Source: JAWUVP01 sp034112285
Lineage (GTDB): Bacteria; Pseudomonadota; Gammaproteobacteria; JABDGN01
Assembly (NCBI GenBank): GCA_034112285.1
Contig: JAWUVP010000082.1
Coordinates: forward strand, 1-23,300
DNA: 23,300 bases
Direction of reading: 5' to 3'
Below, one piece after another: positions 1 through 6,448 of the stretch; the first letter of the stretch is position 1, and every line of letters begins with the position of its first letter. The notes beneath the pieces are model-generated. The model was not told where the DNA came from. It saw nothing but the letters and a program-made list of their open reading frames with translations, and searched no databases. Both the position numbers and the translations under genes were made by a program.

Positions 1-1158
1 AATATTATTATTAACGGCCACCAAAGCTTGATGCTCAAGTAACGGCACATGCTTGTAAGCCGCAGCATGAAACACAACTTGTGGCTGGTAAAATGTAAAT
101 AAACGGTCAATAGCCGCTGCATTGGTAATAGATTGTAAGCAGGGAAGAAATTTAATCTTTGGAAATTTTTGCCTAAGCTCCATTTCGATGGCGTAAAGAT
201 TATATTCAGAATGCTCAACAACCATAAGTGAAGCGGGCGCAAAATGACTTAACTGTCGGCACAACTCAGAGCCGATAGAACCGCCACCGCCGGTGACCAG
301 CACGCGTTTGCCAGTGAATCCATGTTGCAACTCAACATTATCAAAATCTATCGCTTCACGGCCAAGTAAATCGTCTAGGGAAACGTCACGTAAATCTTGT
401 ATGGTCACTTCGCCTTTGGCCAAAGCGCTTAACCCCGGCAGAGTGCGATAAGGCACAGCGGTTTGCCCACAAATATCAACGATGTGGCGCATCATTTTAC
501 CCGGGGCACTAGGAATGGCGATGAAGATTTGTTTGATTCCGTAACTTTTTACCAGCTCTGGTATATCATTAATGCAGCCACGCACACGAATACCAAAAAT
601 TTCCATACCTTGCTTGCTAGGTTTGTCATCGACAAACACAACAGGATTATAAATGCGCTTATGATCACGGCGAAGCTCACGAACCAAGGCTTCCCCCGCT
701 AAACCCGCTCCCACAACAAGCACTTTTTCACGGGTGCCCTTTGACCACCGCCATTCGCGAAAAGCACGATAAATCAAACGCGCACCACCAAGCAGGAAAA
801 CCAGCAACATGATGTAAAGCAACGTGATAGAGCGTGGTGGCATACTAATCTGCGTATAAAGATAAGGTACTACAAAATAAATGACAAATAGATTTAATAT
901 CGCGCCTATCACCGCTGATTGGCAAATACGCCGCAAATCATGCAATGAGGCGAAACGCCAGACACCACGGTATAAGCCGCTCCACCAAAAGACAATAGCC
1001 TGGACCAAGATGATAACGGGGAGTATCAGTACGGCATGGTAAAAAAGATGGTGGGGGATATCGGATAGATTTTCACGAATCCAATAGGCGCCTAGCCAGG
1101 CGACTGGGATGGTGAGTAAATCGTAGATGAGGACTATATAGCTTTTCCAATTAAACAT
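1..1158 (-). CDS. wbpM: WbpM/FlaA1-like nucleotide-sugar 4,6-dehydratase, membrane-anchored (C-terminus outside window)
   Basis: An open frame runs without a stop from ATG at 1158 to the window edge (386 codons seen; the long family is about 600-680 residues, so the 3' part is missing). The N-terminus has several hydrophobic segments (about residues 8-130), as in the four-helix membrane domain of WbpM/CapD proteins. A first Rossmann motif, VVGAGLAGE, lies at about 148-156, and a second, TGGGGSIGSE, at 289-298. HAAAYKHVP at 364-372 is typical of the FlaA1/CapD family. The family converts UDP-GlcNAc to UDP-4-keto-6-deoxy-GlcNAc. The start overlaps the end of wbpL by 8 nt, giving the wbpV-wbpL-wbpM order known from Pseudomonas O-antigen clusters. 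The acidic GDVRD-type motif usual after the second Rossmann strand reads CLQSITN here. Substrate and product are inferred from family and context. Confidence 0.93.
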   Translation of the reverse strand, partial: MFNWKSYIVLIYDLLTIPVAWLGAYWIRENLSDIPHHLFYHAVLILPVIILVQAIVFWWSGLYRGVWRFASLHDLRRICQSAVIGAILNLFVIYFVVPYLYTQISMPPRSITLLYIMLLVFLLGGARLIYRAFREWRWSKGTREKVLVVGAGLAGEALVRELRRDHKRIYNPVVFVDDKPSKQGMEIFGIRVRGCINDIPELVKSYGIKQIFIAIPSAPGKMMRHIVDICGQTAVPYRTLPGLSALAKGEVTIQDLRDVSLDDLLGREAIDFDNVELQHGFTGKRVLVTGGGGSIGSELCRQLSHFAPASLMVVEHSEYNLYAIEMELRQKFPKIKFLPCLQSITNAAAIDRLFTFYQPQVVFHAAAYKHVPLLEHQALVAVNNNI

Positions 1159-2170
1159 TTTTTTGATACATGGCTCGTTGTGTTTCTATCCAGGAATAGA
1201 TTATACCCAAGATCACCAATTCCACCACTGCTAATGCGAATGTCCAGCGAATGTAATACGTTGCAATGAACACCAAGGAAACAATCACCAAATTTAGGCC
1301 CAAAAATCCCAATAAAACCTTTAAGTGGCTCCAGCCTGACTGATGTAAACGTTGATATGCGTGGCTTTTGTGTGCCTCATACCATTTTTCTTTATGTAGT
1401 AAGCGCCGCACTAAGGTTATGGTGGCGTCAAATAGGAAAACACCATAGAGCATCACCCAGAGAATGATGGGGATATTGTAGAATTTTTGTGCGTATAGAG
1501 CAATGATAGCCAGTATCAGCCCTAGTGTTGCGCTGCCTACGTCACCCATAAATACTTTTGCGCGCGGCCAGTTCCAGATGAGAAAACCGAGTATGGCCGC
1601 AGCCAGAACACATGTGATGACAGTTAAACCAAGCGCCCCGTAGCGATAGAGTAAATACGCTTGCATCGATAACACAATCGCCGCGGCACTAGCTGCGAGG
1701 CCATCCATTCCATCCATAAAGTTGAATAGATTGGTTGACCATAAACAAATCAAGAGCGCGAGAATGAAATTCAGCCATAGCGATGATATGCCAAACAGCT
1801 GCAAACTTAATCTTGGAATGGGCCCAATAATACCTAAGGCAATTAATACCGCAAATAATTGTGTGCCAAAACGCCAGCGGGCGGACAAACTGATGTTGTC
1901 ATCAATGAAACTAATCGCCGCAATAAGTAGGCTAGGAATAAAAAATAACGCGCATTGTTGGCCATTTATACATCTACTGAGCCAAAACACGAACAAACTT
2001 ATCAGCCAGAGTACAATAAACACGATACCACCACCACGTGGCGTTGGCGCTGTGTGCGAAGAACGTGCATTGGGAATATCTAACAACCCTTTTTTGCGCG
2101 CTAACCCCGTATAAATGCGAACCCCAATTAAGCTTACAAAAAAGCTAATTATGCTGGCAATGAGAATCAT
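1151..2170 (-). CDS. wbpL: WbpL/WecA-type undecaprenyl-phosphate sugar-1-phosphate transferase
   Basis: This 339-residue polytopic membrane protein belongs to glycosyltransferase family 4 (MraY/WecA). Diagnostic motifs are DIPNARSSH with PTPRGGG (31-48), the aspartate pair FIDD (88-91), NLFNFMDGMDG (147-157), GDVGS (209-213) and HKSHAYQR (267-274). These match the UDP-binding and Mg-binding loops of the family. The enzyme starts the O-antigen repeat by moving a HexNAc-1-phosphate (for WbpL-type enzymes, D-QuiNAc, D-FucNAc or GlcNAc) onto undecaprenyl phosphate at the cytoplasmic membrane. ATG at 2170 directly follows the TAA of the truncated wbpV copy (TAAATG), an arrangement that suggests translational coupling to wbpV in the ancestral locus. 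An insertion now separates it from the intact wbpV, so its present promoter is unclear. Donor sugar is inferred from neighbours. Confidence 0.94.
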   Translation of the reverse strand: MILIASIISFFVSLIGVRIYTGLARKKGLLDIPNARSSHTAPTPRGGGIVFIVLWLISLFVFWLSRCINGQQCALFFIPSLLIAAISFIDDNISLSARWRFGTQLFAVLIALGIIGPIPRLSLQLFGISSLWLNFILALLICLWSTNLFNFMDGMDGLAASAAAIVLSMQAYLLYRYGALGLTVITCVLAAAILGFLIWNWPRAKVFMGDVGSATLGLILAIIALYAQKFYNIPIILWVMLYGVFLFDATITLVRRLLHKEKWYEAHKSHAYQRLHQSGWSHLKVLLGFLGLNLVIVSLVFIATYYIRWTFALAVVELVILGIIYSWIETQRAMYQKNV

Positions 2171-2488
2171 TTATACTCCGGTAGATTTTTCCTGCTGAGC
2201 CATTTCAACAAGAGCTGATTCTACCGTATAGGGAGGGGTCCAATCCAGTGTTTTGCGTAATTTGCCAGAATTGACTTGCAGTGAGCCGAATAAACGTTTG
2301 ATGGTTGCCGATTTGCCGGTGAGTTTACCCAGCAATCTAAACAAAACTGCCGGTACCGGAAGTAATTTCGTTTTGCTTTGATATGCCATAGCAATATAAC
2401 GGATGAGCTGAGTGGTTGAAACATCATTTGCATCACTAAGACAAAAGGTTTGATCAAAGCAATTAGCATTCATTAAGCACTCTTTAAT
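2153..2488. repeat. 336-bp segmental repeat, copy 1 (wbpV 3' end plus first wbpL codons)
   Basis: By eye this segment aligns without gaps to 3971-4306, with about 23 mismatches (about 93% identity). It covers the last 101 codons of wbpV, its stop codon and the first six codons of wbpL. In this copy wbpL continues intact. Homology ends at 2489, where the sequence becomes unrelated to wbpV. Confidence 0.9.
2171..2473 (-). pseudogene. Truncated second copy of wbpV (C-terminal third)
   Basis: The encoded 100 residues match residues 220-319 of the intact wbpV product at 3989-4948 with four substitutions (V/M at the first residue, then Q/D, L/F and T/S). It has no Rossmann fold and no catalytic Tyr-Lys, so it cannot be an active reductase. 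An ATG replaces the GTG valine codon of the full gene and could start translation. Any translation would end exactly at the wbpL start (TAAATG), so the fragment may still serve to couple wbpL translation. It belongs to the 336-bp repeat described separately. Confidence 0.9.
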
Positions 2489-2580
2489 CAGGCAACCGCT
2501 ACAACCGAAGTTATATAATTATATCTTCAATGATTTAGAGCAAGCGGTGTCCTAACTGATAGCTAACCTGTGTAATATGA
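2489..2580. other. Short non-coding spacer downstream of the secreted orphan
   Basis: This spacer lies between the break point of repeat copy 1 and the stop of the secreted protein. It is AT-rich with a self-complementary TATAATTATA stretch near 2513-2522. I see no convincing terminator and no gene. Confidence 0.5.
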
Positions 2581-2991
2581 TTAAGGATTATCCATTTTAA
2601 CTCTCACATACGGTGAGCCACTTCCTTGGATAATGATGCCACATCCCCCCCCAGAAGAACAACTAACATCACCTAATGTTCCTAACATTTTTGTGTCAAT
2701 TTCAAGTGTCACCATGTTGGCGCTAGAACGCTTTATAATGCAGCTGCCATTATAGTAACCTGCCATTTGAGGATTTTTCTGAGTCAGAAATTTTTCACCA
2801 AAATCAGTAAAATCGAAGTGTCTTCCTGTATTGGCTTCCAAAACAAAGGAGCCTTTTGTGCAGTCCACCTTGATAGGCGTTGAGCCTGAGGTATTGGTAA
2901 ACTCAAAACCAGCTTGAGACGAATCAGCAAAAACGGAACCTGATACACTAAGCATTATCATATACACAGCCAAAATTAAATGTTTTTTCAT
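2581..2991 (-). CDS. Small secreted protein of unknown function (orphan cargo between repeats)
   Basis: I do not recognise this 136-residue protein. The start chosen is ATG at 2991, which has GGAG eight bases upstream; a longer frame to 3030 lacks such a site. It opens with a typical signal peptide: KK, a hydrophobic stretch of about 14 residues, then VFA before DSSQAG. The mature part of about 115 residues has four cysteines, Gly/Ser-rich stretches (SCSSGGGCGI) and alternating hydrophobic residues that suggest a small beta-rich, possibly disulfide-bonded, periplasmic or exported protein. It has its own promoter candidate (3040-3069). It sits between the two wbpV repeats beside an IS3 relic and has no evident link to sugar metabolism, so it was probably acquired with the mobile DNA. 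Function unknown. Confidence 0.72.
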   Translation of the reverse strand: MKKHLILAVYMIMLSVSGSVFADSSQAGFEFTNTSGSTPIKVDCTKGSFVLEANTGRHFDFTDFGEKFLTQKNPQMAGYYNGSCIIKRSSANMVTLEIDTKMLGTLGDVSCSSGGGCGIIIQGSGSPYVRVKMDNP

Positions 2992-3039
2992 AACCCTATC
3001 TCCGTATTTATTTATATTTAAATTCTTCAAATTAGATAT

Positions 3040-3069
3040 ATTATAACTAAACCAACGGGGTAGTGTACA
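3040..3069 (-). promoter_or_regulatory. Candidate promoter of the secreted orphan gene
   Basis: On the minus strand, TGTACA (3064-3069, 4/6 to the -35 consensus) is followed by 18 nt and a perfect TATAAT (3040-3045). Predicted transcription starts near 3033, giving a leader of about 42 nt with GGAG before the ATG at 2991. Found by inspection only. Confidence 0.55.
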
Positions 3070-3158
3070 GTTTCTTCTGTAAATTCAAATTTGGTAGCGA
3101 CAAGCCAAGAAGTTATCCTACAATAAGATTGTCGAGATCATAAAACGGGAGAACGAAA

Positions 3159-3218
3159 ATGGCTTCTCGAGTAGAAAATAACACAAAATTGGATGCAGTG
3201 AAACTAATCCTCCCCTAA
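3159..3218 (+). pseudogene. Possible 5' stub of another small gene (IS3 OrfA-like N-terminus)
   Basis: A 19-codon frame (ATG at 3159, GGGAG upstream) ends in NTKLDAVKLIL then P and a stop. KLDAVKLIL resembles the start of IS3-family OrfA proteins. The frame is cut off where the left end of the IS3 relic seems to begin. It could be an older IS fragment interrupted by the next one, or chance. Low certainty. Confidence 0.25.
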
Positions 3219-3976
3219 AAAAACGGACGCCAATTTGTTAAACTATGAAAAATAAAGAGGTGCAAAAGGCCAAAGAAAAATCAAAATTTATACCCCAGAA
3301 TATAAAGCTGAAGCCATCAAGCTAGCCCTAAGCTCAGGATGAGCAGGCTTATACATTATCGTCAGGCGAGGAAGTCTCTGTAAGCGTTAGTAACGTGTTG
3401 GAAGAAAATCGTAAGTTGCGTAAGCAACTATCACGGCTAGAGCAGGAGAAAGCTATCCTAAAAAAGGCGGCAGCATACTTCGCGAAGGAGTCACTATGAA
3501 GCATGCCTTTATCAAAGCCCATCAGGAGGCATTTTCAATAACACTATGCTGTGAGTTATTTGACGTTAGCCGTAGTGATTACTATGACTGGTTAAAGCGT
3601 GAGCGAAGCAATCGCGAATTAGCCAACCGGCGCTTAGATATCAAGATTAGTGCATTATTTGGAGCAGCTCATCAACGAGCTGGTTCACCGCGCATTACCT
3701 TGGACTGACAAGAGGTAGGTGAGCCTTGCAATACAAATCGTGTTTCCAGACGCATGAAAGCCTTAGGTTTACGGGCATTGGCAAAACGTAAGTTTAAAGT
3801 CACCACTGATTCGGAGCATAACAAACCAATATATGACAAGATTCTCAATCGTGATTTTGTCACCACCGCCATTAGTTAAAAATGGGCCGCTGATATAACC
3901 TACATCCATACACAAGAAGGTTGGCTATATTTAGCAGTGGTGATTGATTTACATTCACGTGCCGTGATTAGCTGGC
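3199..3976 (+). mobile_element. Degenerate, truncated IS3-family insertion sequence
   Basis: A TG-initiated, C-rich then A-rich left end (from about 3199) precedes OrfA- and OrfB-like sequence joined by the ATGA overlap typical of IS3 elements. It is about 0.78 kb long against roughly 1.2-1.3 kb for intact members. The right part of OrfB, including the second Asp and the Glu of the DDE triad, and the right inverted repeat are missing. The element stops at about 3970-3976, where repeat copy 2 begins. It is the only element on the plus strand and cannot move on its own. The exact left boundary is uncertain. Confidence 0.8.
3268..3499 (+). pseudogene. IS3-family OrfA remnant
   Basis: The N-terminal part reads RKIKIYTPEYKAEAIKLAL, typical of OrfA before its helix-turn-helix, then stops at TGA 3340-3342. 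The helix-turn-helix region is missing. A second frame carries the leucine-zipper end ENRKLRKQLSRLEQEK followed by AILKKAAAYFAKESL, ending at TGA 3497-3499. The two halves are in different frames and no proper start codon remains, so the gene is dead. Confidence 0.78.
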
Positions 3977-3981
3977 GATGA
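3496..3981 (+). pseudogene. IS3-family OrfB (DDE transposase) remnant
   Basis: From ATG 3496 the product begins MKHAFIKAHQEAFSI and has SRSDYYDWLKR, the usual OrfB N-terminus. In the same frame come stops at 3706-3708 and 3877-3879, then WAADITYIHTQEGWLYLAVV and IDLHSRAVISW. The Asp codon at 3892-3894 is the first catalytic Asp of the DDE domain. Sequence ends at the junction with repeat copy 2, so the other two acidic residues are absent. The two in-frame stops show inactivation independent of the truncation. Confidence 0.85.
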
Positions 3982-4306
3982 GAATCATTTAAACTCCGGT
4001 AGATTTTTCCTGCTGAGCCATTTCAACAAGAGCTGATTCTACCGTATAGGGAGGGGACCAATCCAGTGTTTTGCGTAATTTGCCAGAATTGACTTGCAGC
4101 GAGCCGAATAAGCGCTTGATGGTTGCCGATTTACCGGTTAGTTTACCCAATAATCTAAAAAAAACTGCCGGTACCGGAAGTAATTTCGTTTTGCTTTGAT
4201 ATGCCATGGCGATATAGCGGATTAAATCAGTAGTTGACACATCATTTGCATCGCTAAGACAAAAGGTTTGATCAAAGCAATTAGCATTCACTAAGCACTC
4301 TCTAAT
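3971..4306. repeat. 336-bp segmental repeat, copy 2 (inside intact wbpV, ending in a six-codon wbpL stub)
   Basis: This is the partner of 2153-2488. Here the wbpV part belongs to the intact gene. After the wbpV stop, the sequence reads wbpL codons 1-6 (ATG ATT CTC ATC GCC AGC) and then enters the OrfB relic of the IS3 element. Copy 1 has the same codons with ATT in place of ATC. The repeat therefore marks a recombination junction rather than a transposon end. Confidence 0.9.
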
Positions 4307-4948
4307 AATTGAAATAAAATTGCCTAAATACAACATACTCCGTTTATTATAAACACTGCCTAAAGGCAAAGGCCAGCCCTTACGCACGAGCTTCACCAAG
4401 CTAGCGAAATTAGCTTTAACACCAACACCATAAACTAAAGGTAAACGTAAAATCGTATAACGCATGTCAGAATTTTTACAGACTTCTATTAAAGCTTGTT
4501 CAGCTTCCAGCTTTGAAAGACCGTAGGGGTCTAGTGGATTTGGCGTGTCTTGTTCGTCAAAGGGCTTGCTTGAGGTTGATTCACCATTCACTTTAATACT
4601 GCTAAGAAAAATAAAATGTTTAACACCTGCAGCTTTGGCTTGCTCGGCTAAATTTTTTGTCGCAAAAGTATTTGCCTCTCGGTATACGGTTAAGGGATCT
4701 TCGCTGCTTTCTTGCATTTGGTGCACGCGGGCAACGGTGTGGATTACGGTGTCAACACCATCTAGAATATTTCTCCAATTTGTTTCTGCCGAAATATTTT
4801 CAACCCTAGCAAAATTTAAGTTTAACTTACTCTCAGCTAGCTGCTTGTTGCCCCGCAAAGTTGCCACAACATTATAGGCGTCAAGCACTAATCGTTTGGC
4901 AAGAAAAGAGCCAATAAAACCACTACCACCAGTAATTAATATATTCAT
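3989..4948 (-). CDS. wbpV: WbpV-like NAD(P)-dependent nucleotide-sugar 4-ketoreductase/epimerase
   Basis: This 319-residue protein is an extended short-chain dehydrogenase. It has the Rossmann motif TGGSGFIGS at 6-14, catalytic Ser near SSIKVNG (116-122) and YGLSK with Tyr142 and Lys146. Together with WbpM, this family reduces UDP-4-keto-6-deoxy-HexNAc to UDP-D-QuiNAc or UDP-D-FucNAc for loading by WbpL. ATG at 4948 has a strong AGGGGG ribosome site and an extended -10 promoter 45 nt upstream, so the gene starts a new transcription unit after a 277-bp gap. In the ancestral order wbpL would have followed at once. About 1.8 kb of repeat, IS and orphan sequence now intervenes. Which C4 epimer it makes cannot be read from sequence. 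Confidence 0.88.
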   Translation of the reverse strand: MNILITGGSGFIGSFLAKRLVLDAYNVVATLRGNKQLAESKLNLNFARVENISAETNWRNILDGVDTVIHTVARVHQMQESSEDPLTVYREANTFATKNLAEQAKAAGVKHFIFLSSIKVNGESTSSKPFDEQDTPNPLDPYGLSKLEAEQALIEVCKNSDMRYTILRLPLVYGVGVKANFASLVKLVRKGWPLPLGSVYNKRSMLYLGNFISIIRECLVNANCFDQTFCLSDANDVSTTDLIRYIAMAYQSKTKLLPVPAVFFRLLGKLTGKSATIKRLFGSLQVNSGKLRKTLDWSPPYTVESALVEMAQQEKSTGV

Positions 4949-5225
4949 ATAGCCCCCTCTGTTGTCGATTGTTAAGATAAAAGCTATAAAAGATTATAGC
5001 ATAAAACTCATTTCCCATCGCAGCTCCTGAACACAATATAAATCACGCTAAAACTGTAAGAAAAATATTAGCTTGTAAATACCTAACATGGATTCAGGTA
5101 ATATTACTGCATAAATCAAGGCCGCTAAAGCACAGGCAACTTAGGAGCAATAAACACGCGGCAGTTTATTCTATCTAATAATGAGAGGTTAGCATGTGGC
5201 AACAAGCAGGCTCTAAAGTGAATTA
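4949..5225. other. Intergenic gap between the WbuB-like transferase and wbpV
   Basis: The gap contains the wbpV promoter near 4993. A 7-bp inverted repeat (5149-5155 with 5164-5170, 8-nt loop) has no T-tract, so I do not call it a terminator. No JUMPstart or ops-like element and no gene on the minus strand is evident. Confidence 0.6.
4993..5001 (-). promoter_or_regulatory. Extended -10 promoter upstream of wbpV
   Basis: The minus strand reads TGC then perfect TATAAT (4993-4998), an extended -10 element. No good -35 is visible at 17 nt, which extended -10 promoters tolerate. The transcription start would be near 4986, with a leader of about 38 nt and an AGGGGG ribosome site before ATG 4948. 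Confidence 0.6.
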
Positions 5226-6437
5226 TTATAGTGCTGTTGTAGTTAATATATTTTTAACAACTTCATCTACATTTAAATACAGTTCAAAGAAACAACGAGC
5301 ATTCATTCCCATCTCATGAAGGGCATCCGTATTATTCAACATTGAGATTAGCAGTGATGATGCGTTTGGGGCATCGTCAGCTAGTGCAGCAACACCCGCT
5401 TTAGCCTGTATTGTTAAAAAACTCCCATAATCCTGATAAGCAACTCTATCAAGCATTGCAAAGACAGGTAAACTACATTTAAAATAATCAGTTGTTTTCG
5501 ATGGGAAGTTGGGAACAGTAAAACGTGGATCTAGGCTGACTAACCCTAAATCACAGCAGCTAATTAACTCCTCGTACATCGCTCGTTGCATGTGCTCATA
5601 AAAAAACACATTAACTAACTCATGTGCTGCAACAGCATATTGCAATTTATTCACTTCAGTGCCAGCACCAACAACAAGAAATTTTACATTTTCTTCAGAA
5701 CTCGTACATTTAATCAGTTCAAAGATATTGTCTATACATTGTGGCAAACCAACATTCCCACCAAAAACACAAAGTTTATCTTGCATATCAAAACCAAATT
5801 TATCACGGATTTCTTGCTTACTGTTCATAGAGCTTGGAATCACAACCCCCCAGTTATAATTAACAATAAGTGACGCTGGCGTAATAAAAGTGTAGTGCTT
5901 TAACAAATAATCCCTATTCCCATTAGACATACAGTTTATAAACTCATAGGTCTTTAGCATTCGACACTCTTTTTTCTTCAAGAAATCAAACAACAACCCT
6001 TTTTTCAGAATACCAATATCAAGAGCATTTTGTGGAAATATATCCCAGAGTAATAACAAGGCTCTCGCATTGTATTTCTTCTTTAATTTACTAATTAGCC
6101 TTGCATCTGATATAAAGGGTGTGTGTGTTATAATTAAATCGAAATATTTTTCAGAAAATTTATTTATAACGGCATTATATATTTGATACGGCAACAATAA
6201 TGTAGTAATAAATTTTTCATATTTTGAAACTTCATTAAACATATTGCCCGTTTTCACACGCAACACATCCATACTATCCTCAATATCAACGTGAGTTCTT
6301 TTCTTATATTTTCTTTCTAGAATAGTAACAATCGAAACCTCATTGCCAGCCTTTTTTAAAGCCAAAGCAAGATCTTTAGTTATGTTCGTATTAACAGATC
6401 CTGCAGGATATTTTGAAAAAACACATAAGATTTTCAT
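5226..6437 (-). CDS. wbuB: WbuB/WbjE-like glycosyltransferase, probably L-FucNAc(-derived) transferase
   Basis: A cytoplasmic GT-B glycosyltransferase of about 403 residues. It opens MKILCVFSKYPAGS with the glycine loop region NTNITKDLALALKKAG. C-terminal features include the strand KLCVFGGNVG and a P-S-K-T-T-D-Y nucleotide-sugar binding segment late in the protein. ATG at 6437 is preferred. An upstream TTG (6464) would overlap fnlC and adds residues not typical of the family. The gene follows fnlC directly, as wbuB does in E. coli O26 and wbjE in P. aeruginosa O11, where the enzyme adds L-FucNAc. Here the donor may be UDP-L-FucNAc with amidation afterwards, or the amidino sugar itself. Specificity is inferred from position. 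Confidence 0.8.
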   Translation of the reverse strand: MKILCVFSKYPAGSVNTNITKDLALALKKAGNEVSIVTILERKYKKRTHVDIEDSMDVLRVKTGNMFNEVSKYEKFITTLLLPYQIYNAVINKFSEKYFDLIITHTPFISDARLISKLKKKYNARALLLLWDIFPQNALDIGILKKGLLFDFLKKKECRMLKTYEFINCMSNGNRDYLLKHYTFITPASLIVNYNWGVVIPSSMNSKQEIRDKFGFDMQDKLCVFGGNVGLPQCIDNIFELIKCTSSEENVKFLVVGAGTEVNKLQYAVAAHELVNVFFYEHMQRAMYEELISCCDLGLVSLDPRFTVPNFPSKTTDYFKCSLPVFAMLDRVAYQDYGSFLTIQAKAGVAALADDAPNASSLLISMLNNTDALHEMGMNARCFFELYLNVDEVVKNILTTTAL

Positions 6438-6448
6438 CGGCAAAACAT

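Noticed and set aside
463..702. Plus-strand open frame of 79 codons
   Set aside because: It is antisense to the clear WbpM frame and has no recognisable motif or ribosome site.
1722..2114. Plus-strand open frame of 130 codons
   Set aside because: It is a shadow of wbpL, whose motifs are unmistakable on the other strand.
5149..5170. Inverted repeat AATAAAC / GTTTATT as a terminator after the WbuB-like gene
   Set aside because: The stem is AT-rich and short, and no T-tract follows on the minus strand.
5194..5319. Plus-strand frame of 41 codons with a good-looking AGAGG ribosome site
   Set aside because: It runs into the 3' end of the WbuB-like gene on the opposite strand, shows no family features and is probably chance, though a gene stub cannot be excluded.
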